Assembly: GCA_965243285.1 (NCBI GenBank)
Contig: OZ251537.1
Span: 1,550,001 to 1,614,000, forward strand
DNA length: 64,000 nucleotides
Direction of reading: 5' to 3'
Source of the DNA: JAHRAW01 sp965243285
GTDB lineage: Bacteria; Pseudomonadota; Gammaproteobacteria; Arenicellales; Poriferihabitantaceae
The notes under the pieces are model-generated. The model did no database searches, was not told the origin of the DNA, and was given only the letters and a program-made list of their open reading frames with translations. The position numbers were made by a program, and so were the translations under genes. Positions 33,155 through 43,500 of this stretch are shown piece by piece (the stretch's first letter is position 1; each line of letters starts with the position of its first letter).

Positions 33155-35059
33155 ATGAGCGAGTCATTCGCCGCAATCTACCAGCGTTCCATTGCCGACC
33201 CTGAAGGGTTCTGGGGCGAGGCCGCCGAGGCCGTGCACTGGCATAAAAAGTGGCGCCGCGTGTTAGATGATTCCGACGCGCCGTTTTATCGGTGGTTTGT
33301 GGGCGGCGAACTCAATGCCTGTTACAACGCGGTGGATTTGCAGGTCGCCCAAGGGCGCGGCGGGCAAGCGGCAATCATCCACGACAGCCCGCTCACCGAC
33401 AGCCGCCAAACCATCACTTACGGCGCGCTGAAAACCCGCGTGGCGCATTTCGCCGGGGCGTTGGCGGCGCGCGGGGTGGAGAAGGGCGAGCGCGTCATCA
33501 TCTATATGCCCATGGTGCCGGAGGCGATTATCGCCATGCTGGCATGCGCGCGTATCGGCGCCGTGCATTCGGTGGTGTTCGGCGGCTTTGCGGCGCATGA
33601 ATTGGCGGTGCGTATTGATGATTGCCGGCCGAAAGTCATCGTCGCCGCCTCGTGCGGATTAGAGCCGGGGCGCGTCATCGAATATAAACCGCTGCTGGAT
33701 AAAGCCATCACCATGGCCCAACACAGCCCGCAAACCTGCATCATCTTGCAGCGCAGCCAAGCCGAAGCCACCCTCACCGCGCCGCGTGATGTGGATTGGC
33801 GCCTTGCCGAATCGGAAGCCAAAACGGTCGATTGCGTGCCCGTAGCGGCCACCGACCCGTTATACATTCTGTACACCTCCGGCACCACCGGCGCCCCCAA
33901 AGGCGTGGTGCGCGACACCGGCGGCAGCATCGTGGCGTTGAAATGGAGTATGAAAAACATCTACAACGCCGACCCCGGCGAGGTCTATTGGGCGGCCTCG
34001 GATGTCGGCTGGGTGGTCGGGCATTCCTACATCGTGTATGCGCCGCTTTTCAACGGCAACACCACATTATTGTACGAAGGCAAGCCAGTGGGCACGCCAG
34101 ATCCAGGCGCCTTTTGGCGGGTGGTCGCCGAGCATCGGGTGCGCGTTTTATTCACCGCCCCCACCGCCTTTCGCGCCATCAAAAAGGAAGACCCAAACGG
34201 CGAATTCTTGAAGAAATACGACCTCAGCAGCCTAAAATCGCTGTTTTTGGCCGGTGAACGCACCGATTCCGACACCCTGAATTGGGCCCGGCAAAAACTC
34301 GGCGTGCCGGTTATCGACCACTGGTGGCAGACCGAAACCGGCTGGGCGATATGCGCAAATTGCCTCGGCCTCGAGGCGCTGCCCATCAAAGCCGGCTCCC
34401 CCGCCCGCCCGGCCCCCGGCTGGCAGTTGGCGGCCTTGGATTCCGCCGGTCAGGCGGTGGCGGCGGGCGACATCGGCGCCTTGGTGGCAAAACTGCCGCT
34501 GCCGCCGGGCACCTTCCCCACGCTATGGCAAGCCCGCCAGCGTTATTTCGACGCCTATTTGAAAAAATTTCCCGGCTATTATGAAACCGGCGACGCTGGC
34601 TATATCGACGAAGACGGCTATGTTTTCGTCATGTCGCGCACCGATGATGTCATCAATGTGGCCGGCCATCGCCTCTCCACCGGCGCCATCGAAGAGGTGT
34701 TGGCGGGCCACCCCCAAGTGGCCGAATGCGCGGTAATGGGCGTCGCCGACGCCCTCAAGGGCGAACTCCCCCTCGGCCTGCTGGTGCTAAACGCCGGCAC
34801 CGCCCGCCGCGAATCCGCCATCATCAAAGAGGCGGTGCAATTAGTGCGCGAGCAAATCGGCCCGGTCGCCGCCTTCAAACAAGCCGTGGTCGTGCCGCGC
34901 TTGCCCAAAACCCGCTCCGGCAAAATTTTGCGCGCCACCATGAAAAAAATCGCCGACTCCACCCCCTGGAAAATGCCCGCCACCATCGACGACCCGGTGA
35001 TTTTGGAGGAAATCACCACCGCCCTGAAAACCTTAGGCTACGCCGGCGGAAAATCCTAA
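33155..35059 (+). CDS. prpE: Propionyl-CoA synthetase (acyl-CoA synthetase, ACSS3/PrpE type)
   Basis: A 634-residue adenylate-forming enzyme that activates propionate (or a similar short acid) to its CoA ester. It opens YQRSIADPEGFWGEAAEAVHW, as in acetyl/propionyl-CoA synthetases. The ATP-binding P loop is ILYTSGTTGAPKGVVRD. WAASDVGWVVGHSYIVYAPL and DHWWQTETGWAI are active-site segments, LPLPPGTFPTLW is characteristic of the PrpE branch, and GKILRATMKKIA carries the C-terminal catalytic lysine that is acetylated in regulation. Length and motifs are complete. No prp methylcitrate genes are nearby. The start lies just after repeat island D. Confidence 0.92.
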   Translation: MSESFAAIYQRSIADPEGFWGEAAEAVHWHKKWRRVLDDSDAPFYRWFVGGELNACYNAVDLQVAQGRGGQAAIIHDSPLTDSRQTITYGALKTRVAHFAGALAARGVEKGERVIIYMPMVPEAIIAMLACARIGAVHSVVFGGFAAHELAVRIDDCRPKVIVAASCGLEPGRVIEYKPLLDKAITMAQHSPQTCIILQRSQAEATLTAPRDVDWRLAESEAKTVDCVPVAATDPLYILYTSGTTGAPKGVVRDTGGSIVALKWSMKNIYNADPGEVYWAASDVGWVVGHSYIVYAPLFNGNTTLLYEGKPVGTPDPGAFWRVVAEHRVRVLFTAPTAFRAIKKEDPNGEFLKKYDLSSLKSLFLAGERTDSDTLNWARQKLGVPVIDHWWQTETGWAICANCLGLEALPIKAGSPARPAPGWQLAALDSAGQAVAAGDIGALVAKLPLPPGTFPTLWQARQRYFDAYLKKFPGYYETGDAGYIDEDGYVFVMSRTDDVINVAGHRLSTGAIEEVLAGHPQVAECAVMGVADALKGELPLGLLVLNAGTARRESAIIKEAVQLVREQIGPVAAFKQAVVVPRLPKTRSGKILRATMKKIADSTPWKMPATIDDPVILEEITTALKTLGYAGGKS

Positions 35060-35164
35060 ATTTTGGAGGGTTACAGGGGAGTCTCGGAGGTTATGGGGGT
35101 GATCTGGTTTTTGCTTTTGGTTTTTGGCTTTGGCTTTTAACGTTTTACTCCCCCCGCCTCATCT

Positions 35165-35316
35165 GAGGGTGTGCGAAAAGCCCTCTCTGACTAAGGAAAA
35201 TGAAGGAAAAGTATCATTTTCAAAATTTAAACAATAAGCAATAGCAACACTTTCGCCTGATTTTTTAACAACGCCAACCGAAATTTTAATCAAGAATGGG
35301 CTTTTCGCACACCCTC
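35165..35316. mobile_element. 152-bp non-autonomous TIR element (MITE-like), copy 1
   Basis: Perfect 19-bp terminal inverted repeats (GAGGGTGTGCGAAAAGCCC) bound an AT-rich interior of about 114 bp. CATCT directly repeats on both sides (35160-35164 and 35317-35321), a 5-bp target duplication. It sits in the outer hairpin loop of the first module of island E, interrupting what is CATCTGGGGGGAG in other copies. Its interior has a 14-codon frame, MKEKYHFQNLNNKQ-stop, which could be the residual start of a transposase. A second copy lies at 46371-46520 in the opposite orientation. No transposase gene is present in the window. Confidence 0.85.
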
Positions 35317-35712
35317 CATCTGGGGGGAGTCAAATCAGGCGGCTTCATCGCCTGATTTGGTGGGGGCTCTTGATTTTCGCTCTTGATTTTCGCTTTCGCT
35401 TTTCGCTTTTAACGCTTTACTCCCCGCTTTAATGTAGGGGGAGTCAAAACTGGCGACTTTATCGCCTGATTTGGTGGGGCTGTTGATTTTGCCTTTGCTG
35501 TTGCCTTTGCCGTTCGCTGTTGATTTTGATTTTGATGTTCGCCTTTGCCTTTGCCTTTGCCTGCCGCTGTTGCTGTCGCTGTCGCTGTCGCTTTTGATTT
35601 GGCTTTTGATTTAGCTTTTGATCTGTCTTTTTAACGCTTCGCTCCACCCTATCTTTTTAGGGGGGAGCCAAAACTGGCGTCTTTTAGCCAGTTTTGGTGG
35701 GGGGTGCGTTTG

Positions 35713-35982
<270 letters not shown>

Positions 35983-36029
35983 CTTTTAATACCCCCACCC
36001 CCACCCAACACTACCCCCCGAACCCCCCC

Positions 36030-36968
36030 ATGAAACACGCCTTCATCATGTCCCCGCTATCTGCGGTGAAGCCGTGGAAAGACACCACCTACTTCCTAAT
36101 GCTGGCATGCGCACAACGCGGTCACCAGGTATGTTTCATCCCCCCATCCGCCCTGTGGCTAGCCCACGACCAAGTACACGCCACCGTACAATGGCTCGCC
36201 ATCGAACCCTATGTCGCCGAATCAACCGAATCAGCCCCATCCCCGTTCCGCCCCCTCAAAACCGAAACCATCCCCTTATCCCAAGTCGATGTCGTTTGGA
36301 TTCGCACCGACCCGCCCTTCGACCGCCGTTATTTCTACGCCACCTTGCTGTTAGACCACTTGCCGCCCGCCACCCGGGTGATAAACCGCCCGGCCGGCTT
36401 GCGTAATTGGAACGAAAAACTCGCAGCACTGATTTTCCCCGAGTACACCCCGCCCACCGTGGTCGCCTGCGATATCCGCCGCATCCAAACCTTCGCCGCC
36501 CGCCAGGGCCGCATCGCCATCAAGCCCATGGACGGCTTCGGCGGCCACGGCATCGTGTTTTATCGCCCCGGCGATGATCCAGCCGCCCTGCACGCCGCCA
36601 CCGCAAACGGCCGCCGCTGGGTCATCGCCCAAGCCTACCTGCACCAAGCCGCCGACGGCGACAAACGCATCCTGCTACTAAACGGCGAGCCACTCGGCGG
36701 CATTCTGCGCCTGCATGCCGATGGCGCCGAACTCAACAATTTAGACGCCGGTGCCACCGCCCACCCCCTCGCCCTCACCGCCCGAGACAGGCAAATCGCC
36801 GCCGCCGTCAAACCCGGCTTAATGCAACAAGGCATCTTCTTCGCCGGCATCGACATCATCGGCGAGCACCTAATCGAGGTCAATGTAACCAGCCCCACCG
36901 GCCTACAAGAACTCTGCCGCTTCGATAACACCGACCACCACCACCGCATCATCGCCATGCTGGAATAG
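36030..36968 (+). CDS. gshB: Glutathione synthetase
   Basis: GshB joins glycine to gamma-glutamylcysteine in an ATP-grasp reaction. The 312-residue protein has the N-terminal SPLSAVKPWKDTTYFLML segment, WIRTDPPFDRRYFYATLLLD, RPAGLRNWNEKLAAL, the ATP-grasp core IAIKPMDGFGGHGIVFYR, QAYLHQAADGDKRILLLNGE and the metal-binding end FAGIDIIGEHLIEVNVTSPT. ATG at 36030 matches family starts; the long frame upstream is only the hexanucleotide array. A small insert (AESTESAPSP, near residue 63) resembles the GAATC-type inserts in other genes here. gshA is not in the window. 5-oxoprolinase, another gamma-glutamyl-cycle enzyme, lies beyond the adhesin. Confidence 0.95.
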   Translation: MKHAFIMSPLSAVKPWKDTTYFLMLACAQRGHQVCFIPPSALWLAHDQVHATVQWLAIEPYVAESTESAPSPFRPLKTETIPLSQVDVVWIRTDPPFDRRYFYATLLLDHLPPATRVINRPAGLRNWNEKLAALIFPEYTPPTVVACDIRRIQTFAARQGRIAIKPMDGFGGHGIVFYRPGDDPAALHAATANGRRWVIAQAYLHQAADGDKRILLLNGEPLGGILRLHADGAELNNLDAGATAHPLALTARDRQIAAAVKPGLMQQGIFFAGIDIIGEHLIEVNVTSPTGLQELCRFDNTDHHHRIIAMLE

Positions 36969-37089
36969 GGCGGTTTTAGGCTGAATGTGCTGAGAGCACG
37001 GGTTGTGGCCACCTTGGCCGGCTGACGGGTCGCCACACAGCAACCGAATAACGGCGATTCAGGCGGCCGGTGCATGAATTCCAAAAATT

Positions 37090-37345
37090 TGGGGTTTATA
37101 TACCTATTGCCACAAAAATGGCGGGCTCATCGCCAGTTTTGGTGGGGAGGGGTTGCTTTTGATGTTAATTTTGGCTGTTGATTTTGGCTTTTAAATCTTA
37201 CTTCACCCGTGGGGGGAGTGAAACTTAAAAGCCAAAATCAACAGCCAAAGCCAAAATCAACAGCCAAATCCCCCCCCCGACCCAATATTATCGAGCATAA
37301 AGGCTCGTTCTGATTTGACTCCATCAAGTTTGACTCCATCAAGGG
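37090..37345. repeat. Degenerate foldback-type repeat island F
   Basis: Between gshB and the adhesin gene. It starts with a partial family end (GGGGTTTATATACCTA) at 37090. A worn inner hairpin follows (CAAAAATGGCG...CGCCAGTTTTGG, 37112-37142), then T-rich repeats, an outer-type hairpin remnant (ACTTCACCCGTGGGGGGAGTG, 37200-37219 region) and A-rich repeats. It ends with a reverse remnant having a different core (TCGAGC...GGCTCG) and a doubled TTTGACTCCATCAAG. No gene supported. Confidence 0.6.
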
Positions 37346-37497
37346 GGATCTGAATTTGGGCGCTCTTGAATCCCCACCATCGATTAGGCATATAATCCGC
37401 CCATCACTTTATTCGAGGTGGCTCAACCTGCCCCCCAAATCCCCCCTACTCCATCGGCATTTCCTCAACTGGGCTAACAAAATGACTATATTATTTA

Positions 37498-37526
37498 CCC
37501 CCCCCCCCCCCCGAAAAATCGGGGGA
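37498..37526 (+). promoter_or_regulatory. C15 tract forming a hairpin over the adhesin ribosome-binding site
   Basis: Fifteen consecutive C (37498-37512) are followed by GAAAAATC and GGGGG, so CCCCCGA can pair with TCGGGGG. The G run (GGGGGA) is also the only Shine-Dalgarno-like sequence before the ATG at 37533. A second ATG at 37482 lies upstream of the C run and, at 15 C, is in frame with the adhesin (17 extra codons, including four Pro). A change of one or two C would break that frame and alter the hairpin. This is the classic make-up of a slippage-controlled (phase-variable) surface gene; switching itself is not shown. Confidence 0.6.
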
Positions 37527-37532
37527 CCAGCG

Positions 37533-40500
37533 ATGAAATATTCATCGTTTTTACTGGCGATAGCCTTGTTTTGCGGAGCGATGGGCACGGCTCAGGCGCA
37601 AACACCAGATCCATTTGACAACATAAGCGACCTAACTTTCACCGCCGGCACGGTAGTCAACCTAACCATGCCGGTCTGGAGCGGGCATCTGCCAGGCCAT
37701 TTTTACGAAATTGCCCCTGGTACAGGCAGATCTCTCGAAAATGAATACCCGGGGCTAACTTTTAATAGGAACACCCGCGTTTTGTCCGGCACGCCGAGAC
37801 AAGGAAACATAAATCCCGGACTCGCAACAAGCTACCGAGCGCACCGGATGGTGCCTAATAACCCGCAGTTCCCGAGTGTCATAATAGCGACTTCTTTCTT
37901 CCGCATCACCGTAAACGGCCCGCGTTTCAACTCCAGAGTATCCAATCAAACCTTCCCCGGCACCCAAGCCATCAGCCCGGTGCTCTTGCCATCCGCCACC
38001 GGTTCGCCCACTTATGCCCTGGTGGATTCCGCCGGCAATGTTGTCGGCGCCGCCGCCGGCAACGCCATCCCGGGCTTGAGTTTCAACCCCAGCAATCGGC
38101 AATTGAGCGGCACCCCGTCCACCGCAGCCACCACAAACCTCACCTACACCGCCAGCAATAGCACCGGTGTCGCATCCGCATTTTTCACCGTTGAAGTGGA
38201 GCCTCGCCACTCTCTGCCCACCCCCGGCAACCTCACCTATGCGGTCGATGAAACCGTAAACGCCCTTTTCCCCCGCATCGTAACCACCAACACCAACCCC
38301 GATGCGTTTGCGCATACCATCGTGGGCGCTTTGCCGCCAGACCTCTCTTTCAATAGCACAACCCGCCGTTTAGTTGGCCAGGTAGAAGACAACCCCGGCG
38401 TATATTCCTTAACCTATCGGGCGAATGCCAGCAGTGTGACACGCTTCGCCGAATTCACCATCACCGTGCCCGGTTTTGTTGCCCCGCCTGCCCAAACCTA
38501 CCGGGCGGGTATGGCGATAACCCCATTGACTTTATCGATGGCGGTGGATGAGCGTACTTATCAAGTAACCTCGCAAGGTTCCCTTAGCGACGGGGTGGGC
38601 AGTGTCATACCAGGGCTGAATTTTAATGCCAACACCCGCGTTTTATCGGGTACGCCGTTGCTCGGCTCAGCGGAGCAGACACTTTTCTACCGGGCAACTA
38701 CGCTCACAACCCCTATGAACAGAATTAATAGATCCTTCGAAATCACCGTACTCGGCCCGATTTTCCACAGCCTGCCAAGTGACCGCAGTTTCACGGCGAA
38801 TAGCCCGATAACCGACCTCACATTTCCCGCCTCAACGGGCAATGGCACGCTCACTTACCACCTCACCGGAGCAAACGGCGACACCAACCTCGCCACCGAA
38901 GTGCCCGGGCTGTCGTTCGATGGCGGGACAAGCGGCACGCGGCGGTTAACCGGCACCCCCACCGCCGTCGCCCGCACCCGCCTCACCTACACCGCGCGCG
39001 ATGATGATGGCGTCTCATCGGCATTTTTCACGCTCACCATCGGCAGCGACTTTGTGCTGCCGGATATTGCTGACACTTACGCCACCGGCAGCACTATCGA
39101 GGCCCTCACTTTCCCCACTTTCAGCGGGAATAATGTGCAGTATTCGATGACTTATAACGACGGCGAGGAGTTGCCGGAGGGGCTTATGTTCGACCCCGAT
39201 GTCCGAACCTTGAGCGGCAGGCCCACTCGGGCCGGCAGTTATCTGCTCACCTATCGGGCGATGAATGATTCAGCCACCGACAACATGCGCGATGGCACTT
39301 TCACCATGAATGTGCGCGGGCTGTATTTTAATGGTGGTTTGCCGGTTTTCAGAGCCACCGCCGGCACGGAAATCAACCCACCATACCGCTTCGCCCGCCT
39401 CGCTTTGGGCGCTGATGCGGATGATATTTCCTATACCTTGACCGGTCCTGCGCTGCCCGGGCTGACTTTCGACCCCGACGCCCGAACCTTGAGCGGCACG
39501 CCTACGGAGGGCGATTTGCTTGTTTCTTTGATCTATACGGCGACGGACCTCGCCACGCCACCAAATACGGGACGCATCATCATCTCTGGGAACATCATTG
39601 GCCCGGATTTTGATGGCGCGTCGCCGACCGCCATCGATTTAAACCTCACCGCCGGTCTGGCAGTCACCGAAACGCTTCCCGGCGCCGTTGATGGCAGCGG
39701 CCTCCCGTCGACTTTGTCGTTAACCGATTCGGCCGGCAACGCCCTCGGCGCCGCCGTCGATAACCCCATCCCCGGGCTTAGTTTCGACTCCAGCAATCGC
39801 ATGATTGCCGGCACGCCGAGCAGAGCCATCGCCGCCGACATCACCCTCACCTACACCGCCAGAAGCAACCAAGGCGTGTCGATGGGGTTTGTCACCATCT
39901 CCATTGCTGGGCCGGTGTTTAATTTCACTTCGGGTGAGCCAGCGCCGGCGGACCAAAATTTCTTGGTCGATGAACCGAGTAACACGCCCCAATTTCCCGC
40001 CACCATTGGCGTGGCGACTTATGATTTGCTAGAGGACGGCGTCCCTGTCGGCAGCGACGCCACCAGCGGCCCCATTCCGGGCATGACTTATAACTCCGCC
40101 CGACTTTTACAAGGCACGCCAACCGCCATCGGCGATTATTCGCTCACCTACACCGCCACCGACGCCGACGGCGTCGTCTCCTCGCTGTTTTTCACCGTCA
40201 CGGTCTCGGCCTTCTCGGTCTCGGCGCCGGCTGATTTGGCGGCGAGCGGTCACACCGTCGGCGTACCGCTTTCTTTGGATTTCGGCACCGCCACCGGCGG
40301 CGATTCACCGATTTCCTACACCCTATTCGGGGCCGGCGCCTCGGCCGGCGATGACGCCTTGCCGGCCGGCTTGACTTTCACCGCCGCCGCCAACCCCGCC
40401 GCCAACCCCACCGGCGTCTTATCCGGCACGCCGGTCACCACCGGCGATTATTCGCTCACCTACACCGCCACCGATTCCGCCAACCCGCCGGCGATGACCG

Positions 40501-43500
40501 ATGCCACCTTTACCTTAAGCGTGGTCGATTTGGCGTTCGATGCCGTTTTGCCCACCATTGCCGATGAATTCGCCACCGGCGACGCCATCGATGCCATCAC
40601 TTTCCCCACTTCTTCGGGGAATAATCCCACTTACTCATTAATATATAGCGGCGGCACGGCTTTGCCGGCTGGGCTGACTTTCAACCCCACCGCCATCGCC
40701 GCCGACGGCGCCACCCCCGCCATCGCCGCCCGAACCTTGACCGGCACGCCCACTCGGGCTGGCAGTTACACCCTCACCTATCGGGCGACCGATGATTCAT
40801 CGCCGCCGAACATGGTGGAGTCGGCGCCGTTCGCCATCACCGTGGCCGGGCTGTACTTCGCCGCCGATTTACCCGCCATCCCGAGCGCTTCAGCCGCCGG
40901 CTCGGCGGTGGTGAATTTTCCGTCACTGCCGGCCGCTTTGGGCGCCGATGCTGAGGATATTTCCTACACCTTGACCGGCGATTCCGGCGGCGCTTTGCCC
41001 GACGGGCTGGCTTTCGATACCGACGCCCGAACCCTGACCGGCACGCCAAACCAAGGCGGCAGCCACTCGCTCACCTACTCGGCGAGCGACAACATCACCC
41101 CGCCGGCGATGGCGAACACGGCGGCGGCGACCTTCGCCCTGACCATATCCGGCCCGATTTTCGCCGCCACGCCGGCCTTGCCCGCCGACATGAGTCTGCC
41201 CAGTGGCTCGGCGATAACCGCCATCGCCCTACCGGCCGCCACCGTGGCGTCCCCGGCCACCGGCTCGCCGATTTATGCCTTGACCGATTCCGCCGGCAAT
41301 CCCTTCGCCGCCGCCACCGATTCCGCCGCCACCAGCCCCATCCCGGGCCTGATTTTCGACGCCGCCAGCCGTACCTTAAGCGGCACGCCCCTTCGAGCCG
41401 CCGCCGGCGCCGTTTCGCTCACCTACACCGCCACCGCCACCGCCACCGACCCCAGCGCCAGCCCCGGCGTGACCTCGGCGGTGTTCGCCATCACCATCAC
41501 CGGCCCGGTGTTCACCTCGCTGCCTATCGACCAAACCTTCATCCTAAACCGAGCCATCGCCCCGGCGGTGGTTTTGCCGGCCGCCAGTGGCTCGCCGTCC
41601 TATGTGTTGCGTGATTCCGATAGCGGCTCCATCGACTCCACTGGCACCAACTCCCGCCTGCTGGGCTTGATGTTCAATGCCGCCAGCCGAACTTTAAGCG
41701 GCACGCCGATCCTATTGACCGCCGCCGGCGGCGTAACCCTGAATTACAACGCCATCGACGCCGGCGTCGGTTCCTCGGTGTCATCATTCACTGTAACAGT
41801 GACTGATTTCTCCGTTTTCGCCCCGAGTTTGGCGGCCGATGGCTACACCGTTCGCATGCCGTTAGCGCTGACTTTCGGCACCGCCACCGGCGGCGATTCA
41901 CCGATTTCCTACACCCTATTCGGGGCCGGCGCCTCGGCCGGCGATGACGCCTTGCCGCCCGGCTTGACTTTCACCGCCAATTCCACCGGCGGCGTTTTGA
42001 CCGGCACCCCGGAAACCATCAGCGATTACCCGCTCACCTACCGAGCCACCGATTCCGCCAGCACGCCGGCGGTGGCCGATGCCAGGTTCACTTTGCGCAT
42101 CGTCCGCCCGTTTTTCCATACCGAAAACCCCGCCGATATTCCCCTGGCCGACCAAACCTACGCCGCCGGGCAGCCAATCAGCGAATCTCTCGCCATCGTC
42201 TTGCCGAGAGCCCATGACCCCACCGCCGAGGCCAATCCGCCCCGCCCGACGCTGGTCTACACCTTAACCGGCGACCACCCGACCACCGCCGATGGCTTGC
42301 CGCCCGGATTAGGCTTCGATGCCCTCGCCCGCCGCCTGACCGGCACGCCGACGCTGGCTGGCAGTTATTCGCTCACCTACCGAGCCGCCGACGCCTTCGG
42401 CAATACTTCGGAGGATGTGCCGCTCAGCGTCACCATCGCCGGGCCAGTTTTCATCCCGCCAGTGCCGCAAAATTACTTCGTCGGGCAAATGGTCGGCTTC
42501 ACATTGCCCGAAGCCGGCGATAACGGCGGCGGCGCCATCACCTATAACCTAACCGGCCCCGGCAGCGACCGAAATGCCACCGGCGCCGCCCGCAATCTAC
42601 CCGCCGGGCTGGCTTTCAACCCCGAAGCCGACTCCGCCGACCCCGCCATCGCCGCCCGAACCTTGACCGGCATGCCGAGCGCCGCCGGCGATTTCGCCCT
42701 CACCTACACCGCCACGGATACCGACGCCGCCGGCGCCGCCCGAATTTCCACCGCCACCTTCCCCGCCACGGTGAATCCAGCGGCCACCTTCATCGACTTG
42801 CCAGGCGATTCCACCGAATTCGACTTCCTAGTCGGCGAAACCATCAACCAAACCCTGCCGGAAATCATGAGCGCCGCCGCCGGCGTGACGGTGGTGTACA
42901 TGTTGACCGCCAGCGCCGGCGGCGGCATGCCATCGGCGGTGGACGGCTTCGCGAGTTCGGCTTTGCCGGGCCTGAGTTTCGATGCCACCAACCGCACCTT
43001 GAGCGGCGCCGCCACCGCCGCCACCGCCGCCACCGCCACCCCGGACGCCCCGGACCGGGCGGTAACTTTGACCTACACCGCCACCGCCGGCGATGACAGC
43101 GCCGCCAGGCAATACAGCGCCGCCGTCCGCTGGGCGAGATTCGACCGCCCAATCGTCAATTTGACCTTGCCGGCCGGGGTTGAGGTGGATCGGCCCCTGC
43201 CGGCCGCCGAAATCGCCCCCGGGGCCTCGGTGGCGTACAACTTGGTCGGCGCCGACGGCGCTTCCACCGCCATCGACGCCGCCCGCAATTTGCCAGACGG
43301 ATTATCCTTCACCACCGAAGGCCCCTTCACCAACACCGCCGCCACCGCCGGCAGCGCCGGCGCCACCGGCACCGGCAGCGTCGCCATCGGCGGCCAATTG
43401 GTCGGCACGCCCACCGCCGCCGCTTCCGCCACCCTCACCTACTACGCCACCGTGACTCTCGCCGGCGCCGGCGGCGCCGGCGACTCCGCCAGCCAAACCT

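Noticed and set aside
35165..35316. Small ORF MKEKYHFQNLNNKQ as a real gene
   Set aside because: Only 14 codons inside a 152-bp TIR element; kept only as a possible transposase remnant.
37755..38315. Minus-strand ORF opposite the adhesin N-terminus
   Set aside because: Gly-rich shadow frame; the plus strand has signal peptide, repeats and terminator in order.
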